Below, piece after piece: positions 24,306 to 36,149 of a DNA stretch of 64,000 nt. A program made the position numbers and the translations under genes. The DNA lies in the NCBI GenBank assembly GCA_024699855.1, contig JAMPIQ010000006.1, positions 1 through 64,000 of the forward strand. The letters are read 5' to 3'. The stretch is from Aphelenchoides besseyi (Eukaryota; Nematoda; Chromadorea; Rhabditida; Aphelenchoididae). Every line of letters starts with the position of its first letter. Positions within the stretch are counted from its first letter, which is position 1. The notes under the pieces are model-generated. The model was not told the origin of the DNA. It saw nothing but the letters and a program-made list of their open reading frames with translations, and did no database searches.

Positions 24306-24789
24306 TTAGTGAGCATTCAAAACTGAAACATCCAAATGAAAACAACTTCCAATTCACGAGTAACTTCAACTCGAACAAAGAAACCCGTGAATGGACAGAT
24401 CGTAATTTTCCGGATGTCTTGATGTCTGGAAAACAAATTTCTAAGAGAAGTTTAACGTTCGAAATTACAACCGGGATTTTTGTCGTGGATCAGCGCACCG
24501 TGTCACTTGTTATTTGCGTGGTCGAGTGTTCTTACAATCCAGACAACCACTTTACAGATTCTATGGTAGTGATCTGAGGAATATGCCTGTGACATTAAGA
24601 AAATTTAAAATCAGATTCCTTAAAGCAATCAACAACTCATCTAACTATTTGTTACACATGAGATCACATTTAAAGTACAATAATCAACGAAATGATAGGT
24701 TTTCTTTGAGTAAATTATAACTACGTTTAACACGTTTTCATTCATTGACTTTCAATACAAAGAGCAAATTTTATGCATAAATCAATTGG
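24306..24789. other. Divergent intergenic region
   Basis: Separates the VPS13 start (minus) from the Lys/Glu-rich gene (plus). Only one short spurious plus ORF (24514-24720) was seen. Promoters for both genes should lie here. Confidence 0.6.
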
Positions 24790-24826
24790 ACTATAAAAGG
24801 CTGCGAAAACGACCAACTTTTGTCAT
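24789..24826 (+). promoter_or_regulatory. TATA box and initiator-like site
   Basis: ACTATAAAAGG at about 24789-24799 is a strong TATA box. About 30 bases downstream GTCATTCG (about 24820) fits an initiator. This places transcription start near 24822, so the in-frame ATG at 24786 is upstream of the transcript and the real start codon is the ATG at 24879. Confidence 0.7.
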
Positions 24827-24878
24827 TCGACTGATTTCGTTGCCCTCAACTTTCTTCTGCTCTTTCCGCTCATTGACG

Positions 24879-25995
24879 ATGGATCACGAATTGTTGTTGG
24901 TTTCTGCTGCGTGTTCGACTGCTATTGCATTGATTCCGGGATGGCTGACCGTCCAATGTAAAAAGGTGAGGGCCATGACCACACAATATTATTGGTTTTA
25001 GTTTAATTTTCGGAAGAAAACGAAGCCAGGGCTTGGAGCCAGGCCCGGTGCACCTTCGACAATAAAACCGGCAACTGTACCGTTCCCTGGAGCTCCCGTT
25101 GTTGCTGCTGCCGCTGTCATGCCGGAGGAACCGCCCAAGGAAAAAACTTGTGAGTCGAAAAAAGATGGTGAAAAACCCGCCGAAGAAGCAAAGGTTGTTG
25201 TTGCTACATCAACAATTGAATAATCGGTTTGTTGCAGAAAGATGAGGCCGAAAAGCCAGCGGAGGAAGCGAAGGTTAGTTGGTGACATTGAAAGCAATGA
25301 TATCTTTTTCAGAAGGCGGAACCTGCAGCCGACAAGAAGGAAGAGGGTGAAGAGAAGAAGGTCAGTTTCGATAACTTTGATTGAATTTATTCGCATTCGT
25401 AGGAGGAGAAGAAAGAAGGCAGCAAGAAGGAAGTCAAGAAAGAAGAACGCAAATCCAAGAAGGAATCCAAAAAGTCGAAGAAAGAATCAAAGAAGGAGGG
25501 TAAGAGCAAGAAGGAGGATGCTACGCAAAAGGTGAGTTTAAATTGCGATCAATTCTGTTACGTTCATGATCCGCAATTCTCTTCAACCATCGAATCAACA
25601 TGAATTGCAGAGCAAAGAGAAGGCGGACGTTAAAGTTGATGTAAAGATCGAAGCCAAGGCTGGTGATGAGAAGAAAGCAGAGAAGAAAGAAGAGAAGAAA
25701 GACGAGAAGGAGGTCGGTTAATGCACAGATTGAACATCGATTTTATAAATGTGTTCTTAGGCCAAGGAATCGCCAAAAAAGGATGAGGTCAAGAAGGAGG
25801 AGGTCAAGAAAGAGGAGGTCAAGAAAGAGGAGGTCAAGAAAGAGGAGGTCAAGAAAGAGGAGGTCAAGAAGGAGGAGGAAAAAGGAGAAAGCAAACAGGG
25901 TGGCTCAAAGAAGGATAATTCCAAGAAAGACGGTGACTGTTCTCTTTGCGATTAAACTGACCAATTGAGTTTCAGGTGCAGACAAGAAGGAATGA
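24879..25995 (+). CDS. Membrane-anchored Lys/Glu-rich low-complexity protein (unrecognised)
   Basis: Seven introns, all short, give one continuous frame. Exons are about 24879-24965, 25002-25193, 25238-25273, then five more to the TGA at 25993-25995. The N-terminus is hydrophobic (LLLVSAACSTAIALIPGWLT), which fits a signal anchor. A Pro/Gly/Ala-rich stretch follows, and the rest is almost entirely Lys, Glu, Ala and Ser. Exon 7 contains a run of EVKKE repeats. Many exons end in AAG and most junctions are phase 0, so the protein could grow by exon duplication. AATAAA lies near 26038. I recognise no orthologue. A structural or scaffolding role is only a guess. Confidence 0.8.
25785..25883 (+). 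repeat. 15-bp in-frame tandem repeat (EVKKE units)
   Basis: Six to seven near-identical copies of GAGGTCAAGAAAGAG lie head to tail in the coding frame of the Lys/Glu-rich gene. Copies differ only by single A/G changes, suggesting recent expansion and likely length polymorphism. Confidence 0.9.
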
Positions 25996-26235
25996 GCAAC
26001 TTTCATTTTTTACATCATTTGTTGGTCGGGTTTTGACGAAATAAACGTGCTCCTCGATTCCGGGTTTAATTATTGGGCCGAATTGGCCGTCCAAAAATTG
26101 CCAACGACATCCGTGTTTCAGGACAGTCGTGGCGGGCAATTGGTAGAAAGTTTTCAACCAGCGATAAACGCACCTCGGCAGAGCCTCATTGGTCACGTTA
26201 TCACCCATGCGCAAGGCTAACTTCTCGTCTGCCAT
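25972..26235 (-). CDS. Candidate 87-aa protein, tail-to-tail overlap (uncertain)
   Basis: An ATG-to-stop frame on the minus strand begins MADEKLALRMGDNVTNEALP and is preceded by an acceptor-like AAAGCAG. The composition is ordinary for a globular protein (Trp, Cys, Phe and Tyr present). It overlaps the last bases and the 3' UTR of the Lys/Glu-rich gene on the other strand, so it may be an antisense shadow. I recognise no family and see no polyadenylation signal on this strand. Confidence 0.3.
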   Translation of the reverse strand: MADEKLALRMGDNVTNEALPRCVYRWLKTFYQLPATTVLKHGCRWQFLDGQFGPIIKPGIEEHVYFVKTRPTNDVKNESCSFLLVCT

Positions 26236-26606
26236 AATCTGCTTTCGTGCACGTTTAGTAACAGCAAATCTGATGGGTCACAACGACGGTTAGACAAAAA
26301 GTTTGCGTGTTCTCTCGTCTCGCTCACTCGTTTCTCTGACCCTCGACTTTGCGATAGTTTTTTGTCGGGTATTAAGATAAAGTATTTCAATGTGTACTAC
26401 AGTAATAAAAATGATCATTTTTAACATAGAATCCGCCGATGAGCTTAAGTTTTATCGTTCCGTTCACATAGAAATCACGTTCTCAAAATTCAACTTCTAA
26501 TGTTTGTTCTTCGACTAATGTTTGCTTTCTGCGCAAACTCAATAACAGGACGAGAGTTCAATCACGTTGACAAATCGAAGAGAACTCGTCGTTCTGTGTG
26601 ACAAGA
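26236..26606. other. Intergenic, probable promoter of the first K+ channel
   Basis: No gene seen. The first ATG of the channel frame is 26607; an in-frame GTG just upstream is ignored. Confidence 0.5.
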
Positions 26607-28138
26607 ATGGAGACCGTTCTGTACAATGATTCTAATGATTTGATGACTTTCAATGTTGCTGGTCAACGATTTCAAACTCGTCGTTCAACTCTGAATCGTT
26701 ACCCACGAACGATTTTGGGTGATCAACGGAAATTGGAACAATATTGGAATCCCGTGACCAATGAGTATTTCATGGATAGAAACCGCTTAAGGCAATCACT
26801 TGTGAAGTTCTATCATTTCTTTCGAGTTTCAGTTTTGAAGCAATCCTCTACATCTATCAATCAAACGGTGAAACCTATCGACCGAAAACTGTGACCATCC
26901 AAAATTTCCTTCACGAACTAAAGTTCTTTGGAGTAGGTTCTCTTTTCGTATTCATCTATCAATTCTCTGTTCAGTTTGAAAACGAAGTGATCGCAAACTT
27001 TTGGAAGAACGAAGGCTATATTAAACCGGATGAAGAGGAATGGCCATCGAAGTGTCTACAACGACAAATTTGGGAACTTTTCGAGTATCCGCAATCATCG
27101 CGTTTTGCTACGGTTATCGGCACTTTTTCAATCCTAATTATTGTTATGTAAGCGCAGAAAACAAGCGATTTGATGGAAATTTTTAGTTCAATCATCTCGT
27201 TTATTGTCGAAACGATGCCCGAATTCAGTACTGAGGATCGACAATGGAGAAGTCCGTTTTTTTGGATCGAATTCATTTGCAACTGCTGGTTTCTCTTTGG
27301 CAAGTTCCTTATTCGAACGCTAATCGGTTTAATAAAATCGTTTAGAGTTTCTGGTTCGTTTCTTGAGTTCACCAAACAAAATCACATTCTTGAAAAAAGT
27401 GCTCAACTTGTTAGATTTGGCTGCAATCATACCCTTCTTTGGAACACTGATATGGTAACAAAAATGAACTTATCGGACGTACATGTTTTCTAGGTCTACA
27501 ATGTCTGAATCGAACGCAGCTCAAAGTCAGAATTTTGCCATTCTACGAGTCGTCAGAGTCGCGAGAATTTTCAAACTGACTCGTCATTCTATGGGGCTTC
27601 AAGTTTTGATTCAAACATTCACTGCTTCTCAACAGGAATTAACGTTGATGGCCGTCTTTCTTGTCATTGGACTCGTACTCTTCTCCAGTGGAATGTACTT
27701 CGCGGAGAATAACGAACCTGATTCAAACTTCGATTCAATTCCTGGCACTTTCTGGTTCACTTTGGTGAGTTCAATTCGACTGTTAATCTGAACAGTTTCA
27801 TTTTAGGCGACTATCACCACAGTTGGATTTGGCGATATGTCGCCAACTTCGACTTACGGCAAATTGATCGGTGGAATTTGTGCGATAGTTGGAGTCATAA
27901 CGATGACGTTTCCCATTTCGATTATCGTTTGTATTCCACTTGTTTAAACGACTCTTTTCGATTTCAGATCACCAATTTCCGTGATTGTTATCGACATGCC
28001 AATCGAATGGCATCGTTGAAACGACAACAATTGTTCGATGAGACTCACGCTCGACCTCATGCCGAAACGGGCTGCGATTTGGTTCGAAACTGCAAACTTC
28101 GTTCATCGATTGCGTCCTCATCTTCTGATGAAGATTGA
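26607..28138 (+). CDS. Shaker-type (Kv1) voltage-gated K+ channel with GFGD filter
   Basis: Eight exons (26607-26791, 26833-26942, 26985-27147, 27187-27299, 27346-27454, 27494-27764, 27807-27926, 27968-28138) encode 413 aa. The T1 tetramerisation domain ([25 protein letters not shown]) lacks the zinc motif, as in Kv1. S1 to S6 follow. S4 is [15 protein letters not shown], with positively charged residues every third position. The pore reads [12 protein letters not shown], with Phe where animal Kv channels normally have Tyr (GYG). S6 contains the FPISI hinge variant of the PVP region. Introns 1 (26792-26832) and 4 (27300-27345) have GC donors; both are needed to give the family residues RLSFEAIL and WFLFEFLVR. 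The gene is convergent with a second GFGD channel 345 bp away. AATAAA is at 28151. Confidence 0.93.
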
Positions 28139-28148
28139 ACAGTTGTGC

Positions 28149-28156
28149 TCAATAAA
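28149..28156 (+). terminator. Polyadenylation signal AATAAA
   Basis: AATAAA 12 bases after the channel stop codon at 28136-28138. Confidence 0.7.
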
Positions 28157-28482
28157 TATTTGTGGATAATTTATTTGTAAAACAAGACCGAAAAGCAAAC
28201 CGGATAAACGAAGAAAACCGTAGATATTTTTGTGATTAAATGGAAACTCATTTTGCTATTCGATTATAACATATGGCGTTTGTACAATCGTATGAAATCC
28301 CGTATCCAATGACTAGATCTAGAAATGGAAAGCAAAATTGTCGTCAAGACTTCTAAAAAGCAATCGATATGAAGGAGATTAGAAACCCAAACGGTGACAA
28401 AAGTTTTTTGAAAGTTAGATGGCGACAAGAGAAGCAATTTGTACAACACAAGAAGTGGGTATATCTGAATGAGTGGACACAT

Positions 28483-30788
28483 TTAATCGTCATCATCACT
28501 GTGAACTTTCGTATGAGCAGCCGTAGAATTGTTTGTGCGATGGTGTACTGAACCGTTTTGTTTAACATTGTTAGCAGGGGGCTCTATTGTGATAACCGTT
28601 TGGCCATTTGACAGCTCATGTTTCGATTCGTTCGCATCTTCGGTAAGATCCTGTGAACATTCAATCGTTTAAACAACCATTCAGTACAACCAACCTGACA
28701 GTTCTGCATGTACAACGCTGCAAGACGGCATTCCTGTCGATAGAAGTGTTTGAAATTCGCAACAATAATCGGAACTGGCAGTGAGAGCGATAGAATTCCA
28801 ACGAGCGCACAAATTCCACCGATGATCTTCCCGTAAACGGAAGTCGGAACCAAATCTCCAAATCCAACTGTGGTGATAGTCGCCTTCAATGCGTCGATTA
28901 AAAACCCATTCTTCGTATTTTATTCCTACCAATACAAACCAGAAGGATGCTGGAATACTCGTGAATTTGCTGTTTGGTTCGTTTTGTTCGGCAAAGTAAA
29001 TGCCGCTGGAAAACAGAACCAAAGCGATAACCTGAAATTTGTTTGTTGATACGTGTGTATGTGTTACTTTACGAACCATGAAGAATATCAGTAACAAGAA
29101 TTCCTAAATTTGGATCTGTAATAAGACTCTCGGGCATCCTTGGGTTGCCCGCTCTTTTTCCCAGCTATCAATCGAAACAGTTCAAAGCAAAAAAAGAAGT
29201 TTGTTTGGCAAAATACAAACAAAATAAATGGTCTTTTAAGAGCTTGACGACCATACGAACCTGAACGGAGGCACGAAATGTTTTGCCCAAGACCTGCAGA
29301 CCAACTGAATGACGACCCAATTTAAAGATACGAAACACACGTACAAGCTAAAATCATTGGATGACAATGTTACAATGCAATTGAAGATCTCACGCGAATG
29401 ATCCGCAAAACAGAAAACGAAATCGATGAGTTTTTGTCGTGCGAAGCTTCCGACACACTCGCCCTGAACATTCGTTTTGAACTGATCCGTAAACCGAGGA
29501 ACTCACCATATGAGATTGATGAAAAACGGAACGACGGCAATCACATCTAGTATGTTCAGAAACGATTTTATGAACTTCGTTTTGCTTGGAGAACTTCCCA
29601 ATCGTAACAAAAACTCTGAAGTTGCGAATGATTGCTTTTGAGTTTCGTGCAGAATTACCAGCAGAAAACCAAATACAACAAACGAATTCGATGAAAAAGA
29701 AGGGACTCGACCACTCGCGATCAACATCGTCGTCTGTTTTCAAGTCGGGTATCGTCTCCAAACAAAACGAAACAATTGAACTGAAATGCTTGTGTTAACT
29801 TTAACTTTGTTGATCTCACATTATAATCACACTGATCGATATGAAGGCAAGAATACGGGCAGCAATTGAAGAATCGGGATGTTCCATTAGCTCCCAAACT
29901 TTACGTTGAATTTTTCCATCTGGCAACTCTTCTTCTTCGGGTTTCTGGTATCTAAACCTTCTAATTAGACCAAATTCCTTTTAAGTTTTTACCCTTCAGA
30001 TTGCCAAAAGTTTGCGTAAATCTCTTCATCAAACTAAAAACACCGAACGTCTATCGAATTGTGTTACAACCTAAACAAACCTCATAAAACTTCAATTCCC
30101 GCAAAAACAAATTGATAGGCACCGATTCGGGTCGGATAACTTGACCGTTCGTCTAAACAACAGAGTAAATTATCCGCGCAGACAATTCGAAATACCAACC
30201 TGATATATGTGCAAAATTGCTTCAAAGCTAAAAAGTGAACTGGTGAATTCTTCTGAGGTTCGTTTCTCACCTCGGACGATGACGATCGAAAAAATACTCG
30301 TTGGTCTTCGCATTCCAGTACCTTCTTCTTTTGATCGGATTCCCGAGAATTGAGCTTGGGAAACGGCGTAATGTGCTCTCCATTGTTTGAAACTGCATTC
30401 CGCTAACATTTATCGTAACAATCTCGTCGTCGGATAAAGACGGCTGACCGTTCATTTCAAGTGGGTGGAAATCGGCTCCGCGACATGCCATCGACGATGA
30501 ATCCGTTGACGTGTCCTTAACGCCGCCCAACATAAGCGCTGAAGTCGCATGCCCGTTGGCCAGCGGACTCATGCTAAAACGTCAACTTGAATTGATCACA
30601 TCATGAGTTTGATTGCCAACAAAATGAAGAAAGATAATGAGAACAGCAGAATGATCAGATGATATGTAGCTTAGCGAACTTAAATGTGAAGCGCTTACTC
30701 ACGTATGTAAAGTAATGACTTGATTCCAATCGTTGTAATAAACACCACAACTATTGCGATTATTCGAATTGACCGGAATCTTCACCAT
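28483..30788 (-). CDS. Second Shaker-type K+ channel with GFGD filter (proximal isoform)
   Basis: Fourteen exons encode 511 aa: 30703-30788, 30271-30573, 30200-30227, 30081-30152, 29993-30033, 29820-29951, 29659-29780, 29507-29615, 29394-29463, 29261-29347, 29077-29103, 28930-29031, 28695-28883, 28483-28650. Exon lengths sum to a multiple of three. The T1 domain starts [17 protein letters not shown]4 is [19 protein letters not shown]. The 27-nt exon at 29077 encodes EFLLLIFFM in S5. The pore is [12 protein letters not shown] and S6 has LPVPIIV. The C-terminus ends in an Asp run (HSDDDD). Intron and domain layout mirror the plus-strand channel, so the two look like an inverted duplication, but they have diverged considerably. 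Alternative upstream exons are listed separately. A filter Phe should keep K+ selectivity, by analogy with GFG filters of EAG and Kir channels. Confidence 0.93.
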
Positions 30789-31667
30789 TTAAATTGAAAC
30801 TAGATACTAAGTTGTTACAAGTGTAGAGCTTGATTAAACTTTGAAGTTAAACGAGAATATTTACATAAGTTGCGTAAAGAAACTGCTACTAATCATGAAT
30901 AGTAATGTTGTTAACTCGAGATCTTCACTTAAATCCCAAGAATAAACATTTGTTCCTTGAATCCGTTAAAGTCCATGAACTTCTTAATTCTGAGGAATAC
31001 CAAATCAGTCTTGCAAACCGGAACCTTTCTGAAGTTATTTCAAGTGCAAAAGTTTAAAAGAAGACAAATTTGGAGTGGAAAGACTTAACGCTAAAAAAAT
31101 TCGATTAATGATATGGTGAATATCCAAGGTCTAATATTGGGAACTACAACAAGATGACTTTTGTCTAGAAATAAAGTGTGTGTGAACTTCTTATGGTCTT
31201 AAAGACCCAAAGTTTGATATCTCTGAGAATGTTTGTCATGAAACTTTGAGTTTTGCGCGTTGGCACATTTCAATCACTTGAATTATTTGATTCCTTGCGC
31301 AGTTCGTGACTATTGTTCAGTTAACCGACTCAAAAGGCAAACAACAGTCGGCATTTGTTTGCTCTTCATCGTACACATCAAAGCCACACGTAGACAAAAT
31401 TCAACAAGTTTCAACCCGTTTTTGGTCTCGTTTTTATGAACGTGATTTCGAATTTTGCTAGCTATTGATTTGAGTACCTTCAAAGTGAGTTAAAACTCTT
31501 CGAGTAGATCCGTTCTATTTACGCGTGCAAACAACAAAATTACCAAATAGAAAGAGCTTGAATGACTGACAGTAAACAATAAGAGAGTGCAAGAATTCAG
31601 ATGTTGTATGTCTAGTTGTCCAGAAAGCAATTGCATTGAAACCAAAAGGTTATAGAAAACTTACAAC

Positions 31668-34600
31668 ATTTGCATGCACACAGTTCTTCGATCATCTCCC
31701 GTGTCCAAAGCTGAAGCGCCAAGCATTGCACAAGTTAATAGTTAAAGTTTAATGACGAGATCACATAACTATGACAAATCCAATTAATTCCGTTGAATGC
31801 TTGTTTACGTTCTTTTGCTCTTCATAATCCTCTAGTTTTTTTCAATGTTTGCAAAGTGAATTAAACCGACGAGCGCGCGTGTCATTTGGCCAAATCAGAG
31901 ACAACAGAAACGAAGTAGTCATTTCAATTCAAAGGCATAAGTAAGTCAAAAGGGTGGAGTTCTGTTGTGGAGAACAAACAACAAAAAAGATAAAAATTTA
32001 TGGGTCCCAACACAAAGACTGTAAATGAGCCCACTGATGCGAGTAATACAAAAATTCTACGTTCTTTGCAACTAACCAACCTGTTACGGTAAAGCTGAAC
32101 GTCATCTTGCCCTTGAGAGCTAAACGCCACTCTAGCAAACATTTTGACACTTCGAACGAACTGACAACGCAAATTGAAATTCGTTCTCTACGATAACAAT
32201 GAGCAGAAATATGCACCGTAGCTTCTAGTTCGTTTGCAAAAGATGAACTACGAATTTGTAGTCTACGGTTGCAGATCCCGCTGTCCAATTCGCTAGGACA
32301 CGATAACGTTCACAGTCCCTTTCCGTCACTACAAAAATTTTGAGCAAACACAATGGACATCAATAACGATGGAAACGACATTTCGATACACGTGTTTGCG
32401 TATGAAATTAGTTGGCAGGATTTATGGTCGAGCGTACTGCCGACTCAGAGTAATTGAACGGAACGAGGAGGAAGCGAAATGCGTTTTCTTGGCCATCACT
32501 CCCGTGCATTTCTGTTCGTGTTTTGCACTCAGAGTGAAAAGAATTAACGTACAAGCAGATCGATTCGCTCGTTCAAAATGTGCAGCGTAAAAAACGTGGG
32601 ACTTCATTTCACAAAGTTCAATGAGTCTAAGAACATCGAAAGCAATTAGAAAGGTAAACAGATGCTGAGAAACACCTGTATGAGTTCGCGAACGCTAAGA
32701 AAACAAGATAATGAGTACAAGTTGGGATCATCAAAACCATTACGGATTGATTTCAAATACGTTTCAGAACCTATCGTTTAGAACGATCACTAAAACTCGT
32801 TTTCAAAAAACTAATTGGCCGAATTTCCAGATGTTGACTTCGAACAAACACGAATTAAACGACCAAATGTTATTGGAAGAGAACTTTTGATTGGCGTAGA
32901 TTAAAGGTTGTAACAGAATATTACGTATGTAAGAAAACTATGTGCAATAAAACTTACAAACCGCCTAACAATCGCCATCTTTGACGATTCACGATCTTTT
33001 GGGCCATTCCGCTTTGTCGTTGGTGACGATAACGAGTGGGATTGGTAATGAAGTCGGCGCTCATCCTCGGCTCTCTTTGACTCGCCAAAGACCGATCTAA
33101 TCTGAAATATGAAAGTGCCGGGTGAAGGTAAAAGAAGTAGAATGAAATAACACGTGTGAAATTTTCAGTTTTCGGATAACACTTTCAGTTTATTTAGCAA
33201 TTTGATCGATTAGTCAAATTAATCGTCCACAGCAAAATCCTTAAAGCCGAAGAAAGCAGCTTACGATTCCCTGCCTACCTTTTATCAATTCGCTTTGGTT
33301 TCACATCGTAAACCAAAGCATATCTTTGCCTTTGTTTTGTGGAAAAGACCAAATTCATATTGAGCATCGATAGTGAATTGTCTGTCGACGAAAAGGTCTT
33401 GATTCTGAAGACCAGAACATGCGGTCTTCAAGCCTTTAAACAGAAAGCTTCTTTTTTAGAGCTTAGCAATGATTTCATATGTCAGTCACATGGATATTCC
33501 AAAAACAGAAGTCTAATTAAGTTTACGTTCACGAAGACAATTAGCCAAACTTTTTTCGAGAATTTCGTCCAAATGACGATTCCAAATCTCATTATTGAGA
33601 ATCGGACTAAAAATAAACGCGCCTTTGTTCTCCAACATCCGACTATGCATCTTCTGGAAGCGCGGTCCATCGGCTTTAAACGAACTTAAAGACAATTTTT
33701 TCGTTTAACCGACAAAAAACTTAATTAAAAGAACGATTGAGTTTTAATTCCCGACTTTATAGGTTTCAATCGAAAGTCAAAATGTTAGATGTAAGCAATG
33801 AATACAAACACAAAATTAACTCGCCTATTGGTTATTGTATTTCATACGCCCATTGCCCTTATTCAGCTTCTCCATCCTCTGACGGTTCAAATTGATGTCA
33901 TTTTGCGCAAAGACCTCGCTCTTGGCATTCATTTCGAAAGAGTGGAGAACAAAAGTTCTTCAATTCGACCATTCAGTTTTGGATTGATGTGAGCATCAGA
34001 AGACTCGTTAATTGAAGAAGTCAAAATTTCGAGTGGAAACCAACTTCCGAAGTTTGTGCAACTGGAAGGTGGTTTAAAGGCCTCAAAAATGTAAATAAAC
34101 CCAACGAGCGATCCGACATTCTTTGGAGTAAAACGAACAAATGCGCAAAAGACTGAAAATAATGCCGTGCTTCGGAGCCGATGGCAATGAAACCCGGTGG
34201 TCATTCGCACTTTCAAACGCGTGTTTTCACTCTATTCCTAGCGGGGTTAAAACAAGCTGTCGAATTGCGAAACCATCGAAAATGCCCCGCGTGAACGTTC
34301 GCTAATTCGACAAACAATTTTCATGCAATCAACTTGGCAGACTAAATGACGAGAATTAAACTTCGAATTAGCCACTATAAACGAATATCATCAAACAGGA
34401 ACGTTTGTAAGGCGTTTGCAATTCCCAGACCGTAATTTGTTTAACAAAACCTTAATAGTGCAGTTTTCACAAAGCTAATGACTTACATTCCTTCATCTCG
34501 ATCCACAGCCGACGAACAAACACTCGAAATCATTTGGGTTTTTGGAACGGCAATTCGAGTTTATGAACACGGACACTTTGGTGAACGTGACATTTAGCTG

Positions 34601-36149
34601 TTCGATGTTTTGCATGACAAAGAATTGGTTTTACGATCCGCAACCCCCAGAACTCGAATTCTCTTAATTGAAGCCATTTCGAGGTTGACCGAAACTTCTA
34701 GGAAGTAGTGAGTGTCCTTATTGCACCAAACAGATTCATCAAACAACAGAAAGAGCATATTCAGAGATCAAGATTGTGACCCGCGATTTAAATTGAAGAA
34801 GTTAATTTTCAGTTCTAACACGTTTGACAGCTCAATTTGATCTCATTGACCTTCGAACCCATTTCTGATCAATTACTTCAATTTTTCTGCTTTCTTCAGA
34901 TAGTAAAAAGAATCAAAAATTAGTCGGTTATTAGTATCAAATTAGTTAAAACACATCAAAACGTTAAGCTCTTACATTCTTTCTCGCTCCGTCGAATAGA
35001 CCAAACTCGACCGTCGATAACCACCACGACGTTCCATTTCCAAATTAACAGAAAGTTAAACGCAAAACCAATCACATTCAATGAGAACAGAAAGTTATGC
35101 TAGAAGTCAATAAGCACGAGGTGTTTTAGCCAAATGACACGAATCGGAAGTGATACAAACTCATCGAAAGTCAAAGGGCTACTTTTTGCTTTCACTAAGC
35201 ACGCCGCCAATCACTTTGCCGATTGTTCTTTTCAAATGCACGTTTCGATTAATTCGGACGGCCATTTCGGTTGCATTCAAATGAGAACTCCGAGAATTAA
35301 TAGGAATCCTCGAAAGTTTTTATTTCGCCATTTCCAAGCATACGGTCTTCTAATTGATGTCATGTGCTGAAAATTGTCGAGGGTGTTCAGATCGACGAAC
35401 AAAAACATCTGTGATAGTTGAATGAATCAGAGCTTTTGCTTTTCCTCGTCCAAAAATTACCTCTTGATTTCGCATTACCATATCTCGCTTGAGAACAAGA
35501 TTCTATGGATGTTTGAAACGTGTCAGTGCAAACTTTTCTTTTCTCTTACACTTTGAATCGATTAATCATCGGACCGACGGAAAACTTTGGACACGTTTGC
35601 CGTCATTCTCGGCCTCAAATTGATTACAAGCTCGTTTCAAGCTCGTTTATTCGAGTCAAACGGCCCAAACGAGTGTCTCAATTGAGGTCTTCGTTGATGT
35701 TCATGTCACAAATAAACGAGAAGACACACGACTTATTTTTGGATGTTTTCGATTCCATCATTTTCCTGTTCCTCCCAACGATGGAACAGCCGTGTAATTA
35801 AACGCACATCGAAATAGACGTCATCACTCAGAAACAAGATTGGGGGGTGGAAGATGAGAGTTTCGTAATCACTGACAAGAATCTACAGATCAACAAGCAA
35901 TCTCATGGTTTCAAACGTAGAACGAAGCAAAGCATTAGATGAGCAAAGGATAAAAGCAGCAAATAAATTGAAGCCAGCATGTAACACAAGAATAGAGATA
36001 TGAATTCATCGAATAAGCCAAACTTACCCTACGGACGCTTCTTCGTCGCCCAAATCTATGGATGCGGTTCTCCTTAACATTCGCTCGACGGTCGCCGGTC
36101 GAGGTGGCCGTTCGGCCATTGGTATCCCAACGCTCAGACGCCTGTCCAT
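31668..36149 (-). CDS. Distal alternative 5' exons of the minus-strand K+ channel gene
   Basis: Upstream of the channel core lies a set of short coding exons that all join in the same phase: 34976-35037 (ATG start, MERRGGYRRSSLVYSTERER), 34487-34522, 32962-33101 (REPRMSADFITNPTRYRH) and 31668-31710 (ALDTGDDRRTVCMQ). The first exon ends in phase 2. The last enters the core exon at 30573 through its leading C. The combined CDS (1,731 nt, 576 aa) is divisible by three. Another exon, 36028-36149, opens directly at an ATG after TATTCAG (MDRRLSVGIPMAERPPRPAT) and also ends in phase 2 before GTAAGT, so it can replace the first one. This matches the modular N-termini of Shaker genes. Joining is inferred from phase and strand only; introns here are 0.5-1.5 kb, unlike elsewhere. 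Confidence 0.6.
33513..33684 (-). CDS. Possible alternative terminal exon of the K+ channel 5' region
   Basis: After a CTTTAAG acceptor this exon reads SFKADGPRFQKMHSRMLENK and ends with a stop at 33513. It accepts the phase-2 donor of the 34487-34522 exon, giving an 89-aa product with no channel core. It is helix-forming and charged. It could be a decoy N-terminal isoform, part of another gene, or chance. Confidence 0.35.

Noticed and set aside
24786..24878. In-frame upstream ATG of the Lys/Glu-rich gene
   Set aside because: It lies before or within the TATA box, so it should not be in the transcript.
31924..32288. Minus ORFs with a hydrophobic stretch near 32.0-32.2 kb
   Set aside because: They looked like a membrane exon, but neither frame takes the phase of the flanking channel exons, and no start or stop context was convincing.
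32369..32590. 73-aa plus ORF and its antisense 61-aa ORF
   Set aside because: They lie inside the K+ channel 5' region with no splice sites, and the two ORFs shadow each other.
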